From Phymatolithon calcareum (Eukaryota > Rhodophyta > Florideophyceae > Hapalidiales), in assembly GCA_977006965.1 (NCBI GenBank), contig OZ345363.1, positions 1,736,001 to 1,800,000 of the forward strand: 64,000 nt of DNA, in the 5' to 3' direction. Shown here one piece after another: positions 33,102 to 45,367 of the stretch (its first letter is position 1; the number at the start of each line of letters is the position of its first letter). The notes under the pieces were generated by a model that was not told the origin of the DNA, made no database searches, and saw only the letters and a program-made list of their open reading frames with translations. Position numbers and translations under genes: made by a program.

Positions 33102-33381
33102 AAGAAGAAGAAATGTAGATTTTTATTTAAAAGTTACCAACGCATCTACTGACGCTTGGGGCAACTTTCCTAGGCCCAAGAGGTTTTGGCTAGATTCTGT
33201 CTATGGAAGAGTTTCTTTTCTTGTTGGTGTAACACGATTCAGTGGGGTACAAAAACGCACCTCTGGTCTCCTTCGGGACCTCGAGGGGGAAAATTACTCC
33301 CCTGTCCTATGACATGCTGTGATTTCAAGTTACGGGCCGTCCTTACTTCCACAGCCTGAAACATGGTTAGAAGCTCGCCGT
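33102..33381 (-). mobile_element. Full-length SINE-G with target-site duplication
   Basis: An antisense copy of 280 bp, from AAGAAGAAGAAATGTAG to AGAAGCTCGCCG on the plus strand. It is flanked by TTTCGAAAG at 33093-33101 and 33382-33390. It gives a second independent definition of the family boundaries. Confidence 0.8.
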
Positions 33382-33390
33382 TTTCGAAAG

Positions 33391-34204
33391 ACCTTTTCCC
33401 CCTTCCCTCACTCTTTTCCCGTGTCCCACGACGCGCAATTCAATGAGAAGCCCCATCATCCAAGCGTCCGTCCGCCGCAAGCGCCAGCACGCGGTTCCAA
33501 GACACCGCATCACCGGTCGCCGTCGCCCACTCCCGCGACCGCATCCCAACCCATTCCGCTGCACCAGTCATATCAAACTCCACCTTCGCCGCTGCGAACA
33601 TCCCACCCGCCGCAACCATTCCCTGGATGTCGCGCATCATCAAAACCTCGCGATTATTGTAGCACGACCCGCGCAACTGTGCCCACGCCGCACGCATCTC
33701 CGCATCCTCATTAAGCGTGTCGAACTACAGCGCAATTTTCAGCGCTAAGTCCCCAATGCTCTGTTCATCGTGCACCTCCCCAGCGCAAAGCGATGCATCC
33801 GCGATCGCTAACTGAGCGCTAACGGAGACAGGGAATTTCTCTGCGAACCAATGCGCCACCACACTTGCAGCACTCACATCGCCAAGCCCCGCACATGCGG
33901 CAGCGCCGACGCAAAGCCAGTTGTCATCCGTGCCGTGCGTGTTATCCACATTATCCAGTATCTCCATTGCGTCCTTCAGTCTCTTCGTAAGCACAAAGCT
34001 GTCGCACACGCCACCTCTACCTCATCCCCATCCGCCTTCCAGGACTGTCCCGCGCTGAGAGTCCCAAAATCCTCTGTCCCCTCCGCCTGCGCGGGAAGCT
34101 CCACCTGATACGCGAGAATCTCCGCCTGGCCGCGTATCGCTCTGCGTTTTCAAAAGCACACGCGGTCGCCACAAGTGCCGCCGGTCTCGTCTGTTCGATC
34201 GCCA
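33391..34204 (-). pseudogene. Decayed GC-rich helical-repeat-like gene fragment
   Basis: Minus-strand pieces follow one another: AIEQTRPAALVATACAFENA, then (new frame) AEILAYQVELPAQAEGTEDF, then (new frame) KRLKDAMEILDNV and WLCVGAAACAGLGDVSAA. After an in-frame TAG at 33725 come MRAAWAQLRGSCYNNRE and MRDIQGMVAAG. Ala-rich paired helices suggest a TPR- or PPR-like alpha-solenoid, but no diagnostic repeat is certain. At least two frameshifts and one stop. GC content is like the intact gene at 27559, so it is probably a former host gene, truncated by the Ty3 remnant. Confidence 0.4.
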
Positions 34205-36534
34205 TCACCGCCTGAAACGATTACGACTTATGCCCGGAGGAGACCTCCATTCTCGCGAGCAGGGCGTGCGCATTGGTCCATTTGTTCTCGGAAGCCAAAG
34301 CGATGCTTTGCGCGTGTCCTCCCCGTCGCTGCTCACACAAACCGCCTGCGCCAACGGCTGTAGCGCATTCTTCCCCATATACAGGAAGTCAAATTGTATT
34401 AAATCGTTGGGTTTGTCCGAATGTAGCGCATGTGCCAGCGGCCAAGGAGTTCTGTGCGCACTGGATGTAGCGACACAATGTATGCGTTTATTGCAGAATG
34501 AAATAACATCTGCACTCATGCCTTTCCAGTGACAATACTGTGAAATGTTACGCAGAGTAGTATCAGATCCGCGGTGACCGGCCCTGCCGCAGTGTCTGAT
34601 GATTAAAATCCTCATGATAAGTCTAGAGCCAGATGCCGGGATCCAGATGGATCTGTCACGGTTCATCAAGATGTCAGAATTCTTGGAAAGACCGCTGGGG
34701 ATGCTTTGCCAGTTTTCGATGGCAGACCTTTGGCTGGATATAATGTCGTGGGTCGAGGGCCAAGTAAAATCAGGATCGAGATCCGGTTCGACGGGGGCTG
34801 AGAGGAGCGCCGAGATATTATGAATGGGAGGATGCATGAGTACCATACCCCATCGAGAGAGCAAGTCCGCCCAACAATTGCCTTCGCCGACGATGTATAC
34901 AATTGTATAGCGGAATGAAGAGATTCGCAAGACCTAGCGCTCGACCTTGTTTGAAACATGATTCTGGATCTTTGCATTCACCGTGGTAGGTTCGAAAATG
35001 AATACAAGTTTCTTGTGGTCGATGAAGAGAAAAATCTTTCCTGACGAAGAATGAGGTAGTCCAGTCTCGACATACATTCAACAATGGAAAAAGCTTATTT
35101 TTCAGCCGTGGACTACCTGGAGCTGGATCCTTTGAAGGAGCCAGAAATAAAACAGAGTAGTTCATGGTGCTGATGTTCGAATAGCGCGTCGAGATCGCTG
35201 TGCGGCAATTGGGTAAGCATTCCGCCCCAATGAAGGTCACTAGCATCATTGAAAAGGCAAAGTGCCTTTTGAGGATCGGGATGTGCGTATGTGACCGATT
35301 CTTTGAAGGCGAGCTTGACGACTTCGAAAACCGCGTCGTGTGCATTTGTCCAGTGTGTGTTGGCGAGGAGGATCCTGGATGCGAATTGTTTGGTGCGACG
35401 TGCGCAATTTTTGAGAACTTCTTCTAGAACCTGGTGCAGAGGTTCAACAAGGGAGTTAAAGTTCGGGATCACCGAGCGCAACCAATTCGCAGTGCACACA
35501 AATTGCTGTAACTGATCGCCAACGATGGGCTTACGCATGTTGACGAGTGCAGCTAGGCGAGATGGATCGAGAAGAATACCATCCTCGGAGATTATCCGTC
35601 CGCACCAAGATGAACTGACATTTTTCGGCGCTTAGTTTCAGCCCATGTTTCTTGCATATCATGAAGAACTCTCGGAGCGCACTGAGAAGGTCTCTTGGTG
35701 TGCAGGAGTAGAAGAGGATGTCATCCAGCCACTGCAGAATAACGTCGTGTCTTGAATCGCAAAGGTTTTGCACTGTACTCTGCACGTATGCTGTGGCATT
35801 GGACTGTCCATGTAGCACTCTTGCGGGTTTGAATACACCGTCCGGAGTTATAAATGACTGGCATTCTTGTGAGGATTCGCGAACGTGGACTGCCAGTAGC
35901 AATGGCACAGATCTATTATGGCGAAGCACGTGTCCTGTGCCAGCTCGGTTGTTGCTGTCTCGAGATTGGGCATGGACCAGGCTAATGGTATAGTTTGTCG
36001 GTTGACAGGACGGAGATCAACAGGAAACCGAAACTGTTCTGGTCCCGACTTCGGCACTCATCGGTATTCCTGCAGAGGAATGCCGCTTGCGGTGGTGAGT
36101 AGCAACGCAGTTTGACTCGAATCGCCGAAGCGCCAGGTTTCAGATGTATTACCATGGGCTCGACATCAACTCCGGGATCAGAGCCCATGCGAGTCAGAAA
36201 TATGTCAGAGAACTCTGAGAGCATTTCTTTTGAGGTCTGCATGTAGCTCAGATGGGAGACCATTCTTGATTGCTTCGGCGTAGCGTTTCTGCAAGGCTTT
36301 TGCAATATGAACGGCGTTTTCATCACCGGTTTCAGGCTCATCATTGCTGCGAAGTGGGTCGGCATACTCCCCATCACCGTAGAAGAGTGGTGATGGGACG
36401 GTCGTGAATTCATGCTCTGTGTTCGGCAGGGTTCCAATAGTTGAAAGAGAGACAGCATTACGGTTCAGTAGACTTCGGGCTACGGCACTCGGAACCATAG
36501 GGAGCAGCAAAGCATTGAAAAAAATAACTGCTAT

Positions 36535-37471
36535 CAGGGGAAAAGTAATAGAGGGGGAGTAAAACTGAAAATTGCAGTATCAAAAAAGTAATGGATAGAG
36601 ACCCTTGCATATGCAGCATATTTTATGGGGTTTTTCGCCTGTTTCATATTATCTGCCAAAATGTTATACTGTCGACTGGTCATCGACCAATAGACGAGGA
36701 GCAGAAAATGGTGCCCAAGTCGAGTGCAGTAAAGCTAGCGAGCAGCTGCTCGAGAAGAGATGATCAATTCGTAGGTTTTTCGATACAATGGCGACGTGTA
36801 TACTCCCTATAGGCATATTTTCGATTTTATTCCAAACTTTTCCTGGTTTTCTTAAGCACGCCTGTGAGACCTTCTGCTCTGGTCACTTTCGCCTGACCTT
36901 CAACTGCATTCACGCTTGAGCTGCTTGCGTCGTCGGAGGTGTTGTCGTCGAATGCGATACGATCACCATCCCCAGCAGTACTGGTGGGTACAAGTAGTTC
37001 CCAGTCATGGAGGCGGTCGCACAATGCCAGACCGCTCTCAAGAGCCAAGCCAATACGGGAGTTATCTGTGGAAGCGCTGCTGTCTGAGTCGGTCTCCGCG
37101 TTCTCCGTCGGTGAACGCAATGACACGGGCGCCCAACCAGAATATGGATCTATATTGTTTGTCCGACTTGCAAAGATGCCAAACGCCTCCGCTGAAATTT
37201 TGAATTCAGCCGAAATCCGAACAAAGGCACTCCATGCTGTATTGTGCACTGTCTCACGATGTTCCCTATTTGCACTAATTTTCATCCATGCGACGAAGGA
37301 GAAGCCGAGTTGTCATATTACATCCACAAAGTGATAAGCTGAAATATTCTGTTTAACACTTATTAATTTGATGCATATCTGGACCTACATACATGATGCA
37401 GGTACACAGGGGACCCGTGAATGCTATGATAGCCCCCTCAGTTTTACTCCCCCTCTATTACTTTTCCCCTG
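36535..37471. mobile_element. 937-bp TIR element, hAT-like termini
   Basis: The termini are perfect 34-bp inverted repeats (36535-36568 and 37438-37471) starting CAGGGGAAAAG. They are flanked by CTGCTAT at 36528-36534 and 37472-37478. CAGGG-type ends are usual in hAT elements, whose duplications are 8 bp; here I count 7, so the superfamily is tentative. There is no transposase. One ORF of 152 codons lies inside. The perfect TIRs imply recent activity. Confidence 0.75.
36827..37285 (-). CDS. 152-aa acidic protein carried by the TIR element
   Basis: ATG at 37285. It starts MKISANREHRETVHNTAWSA. A compact N-terminal part (FVRISAEFKISAEAFGIF) is followed by an acidic Ser/Asp-rich region (NAETDSDSSASTDNS, DDNTSDDASSSSVNAVEG) and a basic end (LKKTRKSLE). 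No DDE, zinc-finger or HTH motif is visible. It could be a fragment of a transposase C-terminus, a captured host exon, or chance. It is an open frame filling half of the element. Confidence 0.4.
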   Translation of the reverse strand: MKISANREHRETVHNTAWSAFVRISAEFKISAEAFGIFASRTNNIDPYSGWAPVSLRSPTENAETDSDSSASTDNSRIGLALESGLALCDRLHDWELLVPTSTAGDGDRIAFDDNTSDDASSSSVNAVEGQAKVTRAEGLTGVLKKTRKSLE

Positions 37472-38620
37472 CTGCTATTGTAATTATTTAAATTATTGTT
37501 CCAATAATTTATTCCTGAGTCCCGCATATTTATTGTATTTATTGAGATCGTCGTGGTTACAACAATTATTGGATTTATTTGGAAGCATTTTCACTGGTGA
37601 ACACTGGGGGAGCACGGCAGGATTTTTGCCCAAATAAACCAAATAATTTTCCGGCCAAAATGCTGCCGAGCTCCAGTTATTTATTCCTCACTGAACTTGA
37701 ATAGAATAGTTTATTGCTTCTGCGTTCAACAATAAATTATTCATTCTCGACACTGCGCCGAGAAAAGAATAAAAATAAATAAATAATTCCAATGCTTTGG
37801 GGAGCAGTTGCCCAGGGCGCTCGCCAAAAAATCCGATGTCTGAAAAATCTGAATCATGGAACGTATCTCGCACGATTGCAAGGTGTGCATCCAAATCAAA
37901 TCCCAAGGATTTGAGTAAGGGAGGAAAGAGTAGATATTCCGACATTTCCTCTTCAAACACCAAATATTCCACGTTACGAAGGCGCATGGGGCCGACCGGG
38001 AGATCGATGTTGGTTCAAATTCTTGCTTTCTTTGTCGAATTATATATAATATCTTCCCCACCACGCCGCAAGGCTAGTACGAGACGAACTGGAATTGGTA
38101 CTGATAGTGGAAGTATCTGGAGGAACACGGACGCCTCGGCAGGTAGTTGGAGATGCTTCTCGCTTATTTCCGAATGATCGGCGCTAGTATCCCCATTTAT
38201 GATTATGTCCACTTTGTCGGCCAGCTTGGCCGCGAAACGTCCTCTCCCAATGCTCGTCGGTGATGAACTCAATTTTCTTCATTTCAGCGGTTACTTTTTT
38301 AGATTCGTAAAAGCTCTTCAGAAGAGTCTTTTGCAGTTCCGGGTCGGTAATGGACAATCTTTAATCAATTGTTTCCCTTTGCATTTGGGATTAAGACGAT
38401 CAGGAGGATCATTAGCAACGGGAAGAGGTTTTGCACTCGGAGTCTTTATCTCCGCTGGCTTCGATAGCGTTCCAGATGTTTTTGCAGAAATCTGTGACTT
38501 TTCCGTCTCAGTGTTTCTGCTATTCTTCGTATGATCGTGAGGACAGTTTGAGCCGCAGCCAATTGGTTTTACAGACTAAGAGGGGGGATGCCATTTTCAC
38601 GTTTGATCCAACAGGCACAA

Positions 38621-39038
38621 ATTTGTCACAGTAAATAGCCTGCTCCAGGACGCATTGGGGCTTACGGGGCCATCAGGTCTCCGCGATCCCACTTTACCGT
38701 TCCGAGCAAAATGCAGATTGACGGTGAGAAACGCTGACTCTGCAACAGGTCGAGGCTCGACTGCGCGAATGCCAGAAGCCTAATACCCATCACGAGCGCT
38801 GGAGAAGCTTAAGAGTGGGCAGCTAATGAGCGCAATTCAAGGTCGCGAGTTTAAGCAGAGGAAGATCGCATATCGGTCGGGGATCAATCCCATCATCCAG
38901 CCACAGGACCAGGCCATGGTTCGACATGCGCGCAATAGTGTTGTCGCCTAAGCCATTCTCTAAAAAAGAGGACTGCTGCACGCCGTGGCTGACGGTCCGA
39001 GCACGGCGAGCATTCTTGCTACTTTGATCAGATGTATG
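38621..39038. other. Left flank of copia A, unassigned
   Basis: Short ORFs only. Its last five bases, GTATG, are the copia A target site. The sequence continues at 52835 on the other side. Confidence 0.4.
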
Positions 39039-39345
39039 TGTCATGGAGCTGACATTCACGGCGCATGGAAAGTTTCCCAGGATGGGAACCAAGGCACTCT
39101 GCAAATGCAGACACACTCCTTCACGCCCTTTTCTGGTACTATTTCTCCCGCGTTTACGTTTACGGTAACAATGTACGGATTAGGTAGTCTAGTTCTGCAG
39201 TTCCCCAGTACTGTAGCTTTCCATAGCAGTACATAAGCAACCTGCTGAGCCCTGAATAGCAGACTCGGCAAGGATAAAAAAGTGGCAAGGTCAAGAAGAC
39301 TTTGCTGGCTTATTCCGCCTTTCACCATTGGTCTTTTGGATGACA
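39039..39345 (+). repeat. Copia A 5' LTR
   Basis: 307 bp with TGTCAT/ATGACA ends. It lacks an 18-bp internal duplication (CCCCAAG-TCTGCAGTT region) present in the copia B LTRs. Confidence 0.95.
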
Positions 39346-40031
39346 TTTGCAAATCAAATCTAAAAAACCAAAACTACGCACCCATCACCAACCACTCACT
39401 AATACCAGAACCACCATCATCATTTCAACGGGCAAGCAAGCAAGAAAAAAGAAAGCAAGCACCCATTCAAACAACCAAAGTTTATCTGTTTGACGATCAA
39501 TTTTGGAGCAAGTCCTTTTCTTTATTGATTTACTTCCTTACAGAACTGTGACTTCTGGACAAAAGAGGATTCTAAAAAATTTTGTTGCTTTCTCTTTGTT
39601 CACGGACAAAAAGTGAATCGACAATCAGATAAAAGACAAGTGGCCAATCACTGTCGGAATCCGCCGCTCGCACGTTTACCGCCAGTCACGCCCCACCATT
39701 TCAACCTTCACACATCGGTCATTATCATCAACCTTTCTCGTCAATCACCCATCCACCGGTCATTCGCATCAATCATCTATCCACCATTATTAAGGCATCG
39801 TCTTCAATTCACGTGACCATTTCGTGTCGAAACATATCAAGAATAAGATTTTTGTTGAAATAAAAATTTCCAGCTGTAATTCAGCATCAGCTCTATCTAG
39901 TTGATAACTTTTAAATCTTTTTAAAAAAACAAAACAAAAACAAATTCTCGCTAAAAAAAGATTCTAAAGTTGGATTAATTATATGATTCAATTTAACAAA
40001 CAAAAATTCTGTGAACACTGACAACATCATC

Positions 40032-43000
40032 ATGACAACTCCTATTCCCCAATGGATACAAGATGATAATCCCACACACCTCGCCTATATTCATGTTCGT
40101 GATGCCATGATAAGATACCTGTATATTTCCTCTACAGAGAAGATACTTAGGGACACTCGTGCGGCAATAAGTTTCCACCCTCTTTTGGAATGTTCGCCAA
40201 CATGCGTATTCGCCTTCTACAACTTGCTCTTGGAAAAAGGAGTACGCATCCCTGATCCATCAGAAAGTGACATGGAAGTAGGACTCCACTCTCTACTGTG
40301 TAAATTCCTGTTCCCAATACTGTCCCAACAGGAACTCCAAGATGAGCAGCTCAGATCAGCGACGATCAGTGCACCTGCATCTCCCCCGCAACCGCATGAT
40401 GTTCCAAAACATTTGGAATCATCAAACGATCGTCCCCCAAACGATGGACGGCAGTTCAGCGGGCAGCTAAAAGGACCTTCTTTAAGTGCTTCAAATGGTT
40501 TCGAATCATTTCGCTTCCAGACGGTCGCTCAAAATCAACATCATGTCCAGGGTCAAGGAAGTAATACCACGCGAAACAGGCAACCACCGTACTCTCAACT
40601 TCCTCACCCTGTACCCCGAGATGTATCTCTGAATCCTCCCCCGGACGGTCAAAGCCTCAATATCGCCTCGTTTACGGCTTCAAACACTCAAGTGGGTGCT
40701 CCAACTTCGCAACCACTTTATGGTCAACAATCGAACGGAAATATTTCCAATATAAGATCTCAAACCAACTCACGAGTGACTCTATTACCGATAAAGCGTC
40801 CATTCAGAGGCAGACCGGGAGATATGGCAAAATATTACTCTGCCCGTGGATCTCGGTATACAGGAAGAAAATAAGACCTTCACGGTCTTGCTAGACATCA
40901 AGCGGTATACTATGCTCAAGCCCATTTGTGTGGTCTTAACGCCGCAGAAGGTCTAGAGTGTTTGATGAATATGATTGAGACCCATTCTCTCGCTGGTCGC
41001 TTCTTCTACAATGAAGTATTCCAGCAGGTACCGACCATAGAAGAAGCTTTTCAAAAGCTATTTACTTGGTCGTATAGCAGCTCCAACATGGCTGCAAATC
41101 TCAGAGAATGGCGAAACCTAAAAATAACAAGCTTTAAGTCAGAATGCGACACTTGGTCTGACGCTATGACAAAGCTGTACGAGAGAGCACTTATGCTTCA
41201 GGATCAACTGGATAACGTTCACCAGCATCCTGTTCTTCTCCTCGAAGTCCTTGAATCGGCTATTATCTCCCAGTCGTTCTTTCTATTTGTGGACCGTGCA
41301 AAATCTAGCGCAACCCCTGAGGAATACTATAACGAATGGCTTTCGGCCATTCATAAACAGGAGATACAAGATTCACGAACGGTTAGTTCTCTCAGCACGA
41401 ATTTAGTCAAACAAATCTCAGATATCCATTCCTCTCCAAGGATTTCTTTTCCAACGCAGCCGCCCGAATCCATAAGTTCCGCATCATCAAAGATAACGGA
41501 AGCTTTGTACGCCAGAGCTGGTAGACGCTATGGAACGGATAACAGTATTAATAAGTTCGCTAAGACAAACGGTTTTCGAAATGGAGTTCGCATGCTTTGT
41601 CGTGCTTGCAGATCCGATTCACATCTGATTCGAGACTGTCCCAAGATACGCAAGCCTACTTTCGTCAATATTTTATTTGAGCTGGTTCCCGATGACGAAA
41701 TCTCATCGCTATCAGTAAACCAAATACTAGACGTTGCACAAGACCTTCCCGATAACGTATGGATAACCTTATCGACGGAGATTATGGTTGTTGACATTGA
41801 ACCTACTGTATCCACTGCAGCACAAGATGTCAAGACTCATCAAGAACTGGACATTTCTCAAACTATATACACCAGACTTGTATCTTGGGCTGATCAGCAT
41901 GAAATTCTTTCTCAAAAATCAGACAAGCGATGTTATGATGTCTGCTTTCGAAACACCACAAAAGAATGAAGGAATCAGCACTTCCATTGTTATGATCACC
42001 GATGCTAGGTCTCAGTCATTACCAGAGCTGAACAAAGCAATTTATGCCAGAGTTCTTCAAAGCATGAAGAACAAGTCTGCAGTGCTCGAAGGCGTAATGA
42101 TCGACAATGGTGCTGCAAAATCTCCAACCGGTCTCCCTGCCTACATAAGGTATTGCGTCCATACTGCAACGGGACTTTTTTGCGCCCAAGAAGTCGTGCT
42201 TTCAAAGGCATAGGTCATGGAATGGTACAAACACTTGGAACGGCTTCTATTCGTATGCCAATCGGATTTGATGTATTCTTAACCTTTGATGTCGACGTCT
42301 TAGATCAAGATGTCCCACTTATCTTTGGGCTTGAGCATCTCCGAAAGCTCAAATGCAGCTCAAATGAGTACAAAAACACATTTACTCACTATCCGTCTGG
42401 AACTGTCATCCGTGTTATCTTCATAGAAGGGATCAAAGGATCAGGTGGTCATCTATACATCAAATGGACAGTGAATAACGTACTTTTCACAGAGCCATAA
42501 TTAAGGAAACGTCACAATCAATTCGGATACCCAGCTACCGACTCACTTGTTAACCTTCTTAAGAAGGCTTCTCCGGAGAACGTCAACGCAAACGTTCGAA
42601 AAACGTAAGAAAATATTATTAAGAAATGTTCTCCCTGTCAAACATGGGCTCCGAGAGCGTCTCGTTTCCGAGTTTCCTTACCAACTAAAGAAATTGCCTT
42701 CAATCATGAAATCGAAGTCGATGTTTTCTTTATCGATGGTGATCCGATCTTGCATATCATCTACAGAGGAACCCGATACTCCGTCGCTAAATTCATGACG
42801 AGACAGACAGCAGAGTACACGTGGAATCTCATTGTCGATTTCTGGATCACAGTGTTCAGCGGATACCCTTCAGTTATTGCACATGATCAAGGAGAGAACT
42901 TCCTCTCAGACTTCTTTCAGAATTCCTGCTCACAACTTGGAATTACTACGAAGGACATTCCAGTAGAGTCACCAATCTCGTTGTCACTTTGTGAACGTTA

Positions 43001-45256
43001 TCATGGTCCAATTCGTCGCGTCTATAATAAGCTAAAAAACGATTTTCCTCTCATGGACAAGAATATCCGCCTATCACTTTTAGTACATGCAGTGAATACG
43101 ACCACGGGACCCAACGGTATTACACCATGTCTCCTTCTTCTCGGCACTGTTCCCAGCCTTCCGCTTCCCAACGTATCAACTATGGCTCCAACTCAAAAGC
43201 AGCGTTTTGAAGCCATGGCAGCAGCATACAAAGAGATGGAAACCATTACTGCTCAACGGCGTGTTGCAGCAGCACTGAAACATCGAGCGGGTGTTCCTCT
43301 TCTTGTCTACGAGTTTGGAGACAAGGTCAGAATCTTTCGAAAAGAGAGCCGTCGTTTTGAAGGACCTTACACAGTCCACAGCTACGACAACAGAAAAACT
43401 GTCTTTGTGCAGATCGGCAATAATATAAAGCCTTTTTCAACTTCTGTCGTAAAGCGAGCTCACTCGAATGACCCTATCAACCCTTCTGAGAATGCTCTGG
43501 CACCGGCTATAAACCCCCAGCAGCCTTCTACCTTAGCTATTGTGCCATCGGAATCAAACCCAATCCCTCATGTCCCCATGGACATAGTCACAGAGTTAAA
43601 CAATCTTCAAGAGCAATTTGGAAGTGCTCCTCAGGCTCTTGAAGCCAACATCGTTAATAATTCTCAAGCGTTTCTATCGTCAACGTTAGCAGAAAGCGAG
43701 GTCCCCAGGCTCTATGAAAGTGGCGCAACATCTGTTTTCGCCACTATTGTGGTTCATAACAAGAAAGATCCTCATTTTGACGATGCCAAGAACTCCGAAG
43801 TCGAACAACTCGTGAAGAAGGGAACGTACGAGTTCGTAAGAGAAACAGACTTACCTGAAGATGCCACCATTTTTCAGTCGCGTTTCATCCTTACGATAAA
43901 GAACTTCGAGAAACCCGGCGAGCAATACAAGGCTCGCTTGGAAATTCTAGGACACATGGACCCTGAAAAGCCACGTGATGTAAATGAAGCGCCAACTGTT
44001 CTCAAGTCTTCCATTCGTCTTGCACGTGCACTAATCGCTTCTCACGGCTTTGATATATGGAGTCGAGACATATCTCAAGCGTTTCTTCAAAGTGATGAGC
44101 CTTTCCGCAGAACGGTTTATGTTCGCCCACCGAAAGGTGAGAACGTCCTCCAACGTATTGGAGCACCTTCTGGAACCATACTCCGTGCAATTAAAGCCCA
44201 ATACGGTCTATGTGACTCTCCTGGATATTGATGGCCAACATTTCAAGATTGGCATACCGGAGACCTTGGTATGCAATCCTCTGTTCTCGATCCATGCCTA
44301 TTCTATAAGGTTGTTGGATCAATACTTGAAGGAATTCAGGTCACACAAGTTTATGACACTTGTGGAGGAGGCACACCGGAGTTCAGCAATTTAGAAGAAG
44401 AATGCAAGCCTAGGACAAACTCTTTTCCCATACAGTTCAACGGTTTCTTTATTGATGAACATGAGTCTGGAGGTTATGTTCTGCATCAGAACGACTATTG
44501 TACAAATCTTAAAAACATGGATTACAAATCGGACAAGGGAATGCCAAAGAAATTCGCCTCTCGTGGCAGACAAGTTTCATATGCCACAACTTGTACCAGG
44601 CCTGAAGTCTCTTTTGACAGTGCTCAGCTCTCTCAAAGTAAATCTGAGCACTGCACCATTCAAGATACTAGTTTTCTGAACAAAGCCATTCAGAAACTAA
44701 ACAATCCAGCTCATCTCGTGTATCGCCCTCTAGACCTCTCATCTGTATACATCACTGGATATTCCGACGCTTCTTTTGCGAATAATCCGGACTTATCATT
44801 TCAAATTGGATTCATCGTTCTCCTGAAAGACAAACAGGACAACGCATCTATAATCCACTATGGTTCATGGAAGTCACAGCGCGTAACTAGATCCATTCTC
44901 GGGGCAGAAGTCATGGCATTCACCCATTGCCTCGATTTTGTGCTGGCTTTAGCTCACGATCTCTCAACTATTCTTTGTAGAAAAGTATCGACAGTCTTGT
45001 TCACGGATTCAAAGTGACAGTTTGATACTATCACAAAGCTGAGTACTGTATCCGAGAAGAGACTTCTTATCGAATCGCGGCTATTTGTGAGAGATATACG
45101 AGTGGAGATCTGTCGAACGTCGCCCATGTGACTTCAAGGTACAATCTTGGTGATGTTTTCACGAAGAAAAACGCAAGCGCAGCTATGTTACAAGATCTTA
45201 TGTCCACTGGACGTATCACGCATCCAGTCAATCAGTGGATCATGCCGGAGAAATAG
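40032..45256 (+). pseudogene. Copia A gag-pol, multiply broken
   Basis: Collinear with the copia B polyprotein. Lesions against B: TAA at 40872 (Ser in B), an extra A near 41911 shifting the frame, TAA at 42498 (Glu), TAA at 42607 (Leu), TGA at 44229 (Trp), a short deletion near 44402, and TGA at 45015 (Cys). Zinc knuckle CRACRSDSHLIRDC, integrase HDQGENF and RT RDISQAFLQS remain readable. The catalytic VDD of B is VYD here. Confidence 0.9.
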
Positions 45257-45367
45257 AAATAGAAATTTTCAAATTGTTTTAGAATATTTTCACATTTTTT
45301 TAGTATGTTTTTGAGTTTTTTCGCGAAAAATTTTCACCGGTTTCAGGCGTTTAGAAAAGAGGTCGAG

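Larger units (their letters stand above)
34205..38620 (-). mobile_element. Decayed Ty3-type retrotransposon, gag-pol remnants
   Basis: Minus strand, in order: a zinc-knuckle-like remnant CKGKQLIKDCPL (about 38380), a protease region (VDIIINGDTSADHSEIS; FEEEMSEYLLFPPLLKSLGF), RT (FRFPVDLRPVNRQTIPLAWS, CFAIIDLCHCYWQ, ILQWLDDILFYS), RNase H end (YIVGEGNCWADLLSRW) and an integrase start (HCGRAGHRG, FCNKRIHC, LIQFDFLYMGK). WLDD replaces YLDD. Frameshifts separate the ORFs. No LTRs were found. The element is split by the 937-bp TIR element at 36535. Confidence 0.8.

Noticed and set aside
33440-34204. Confident PPR or TPR protein call
   Set aside because: Helical, Ala-rich pieces are visible but no repeat matches a consensus well enough; left as helical-repeat-like.
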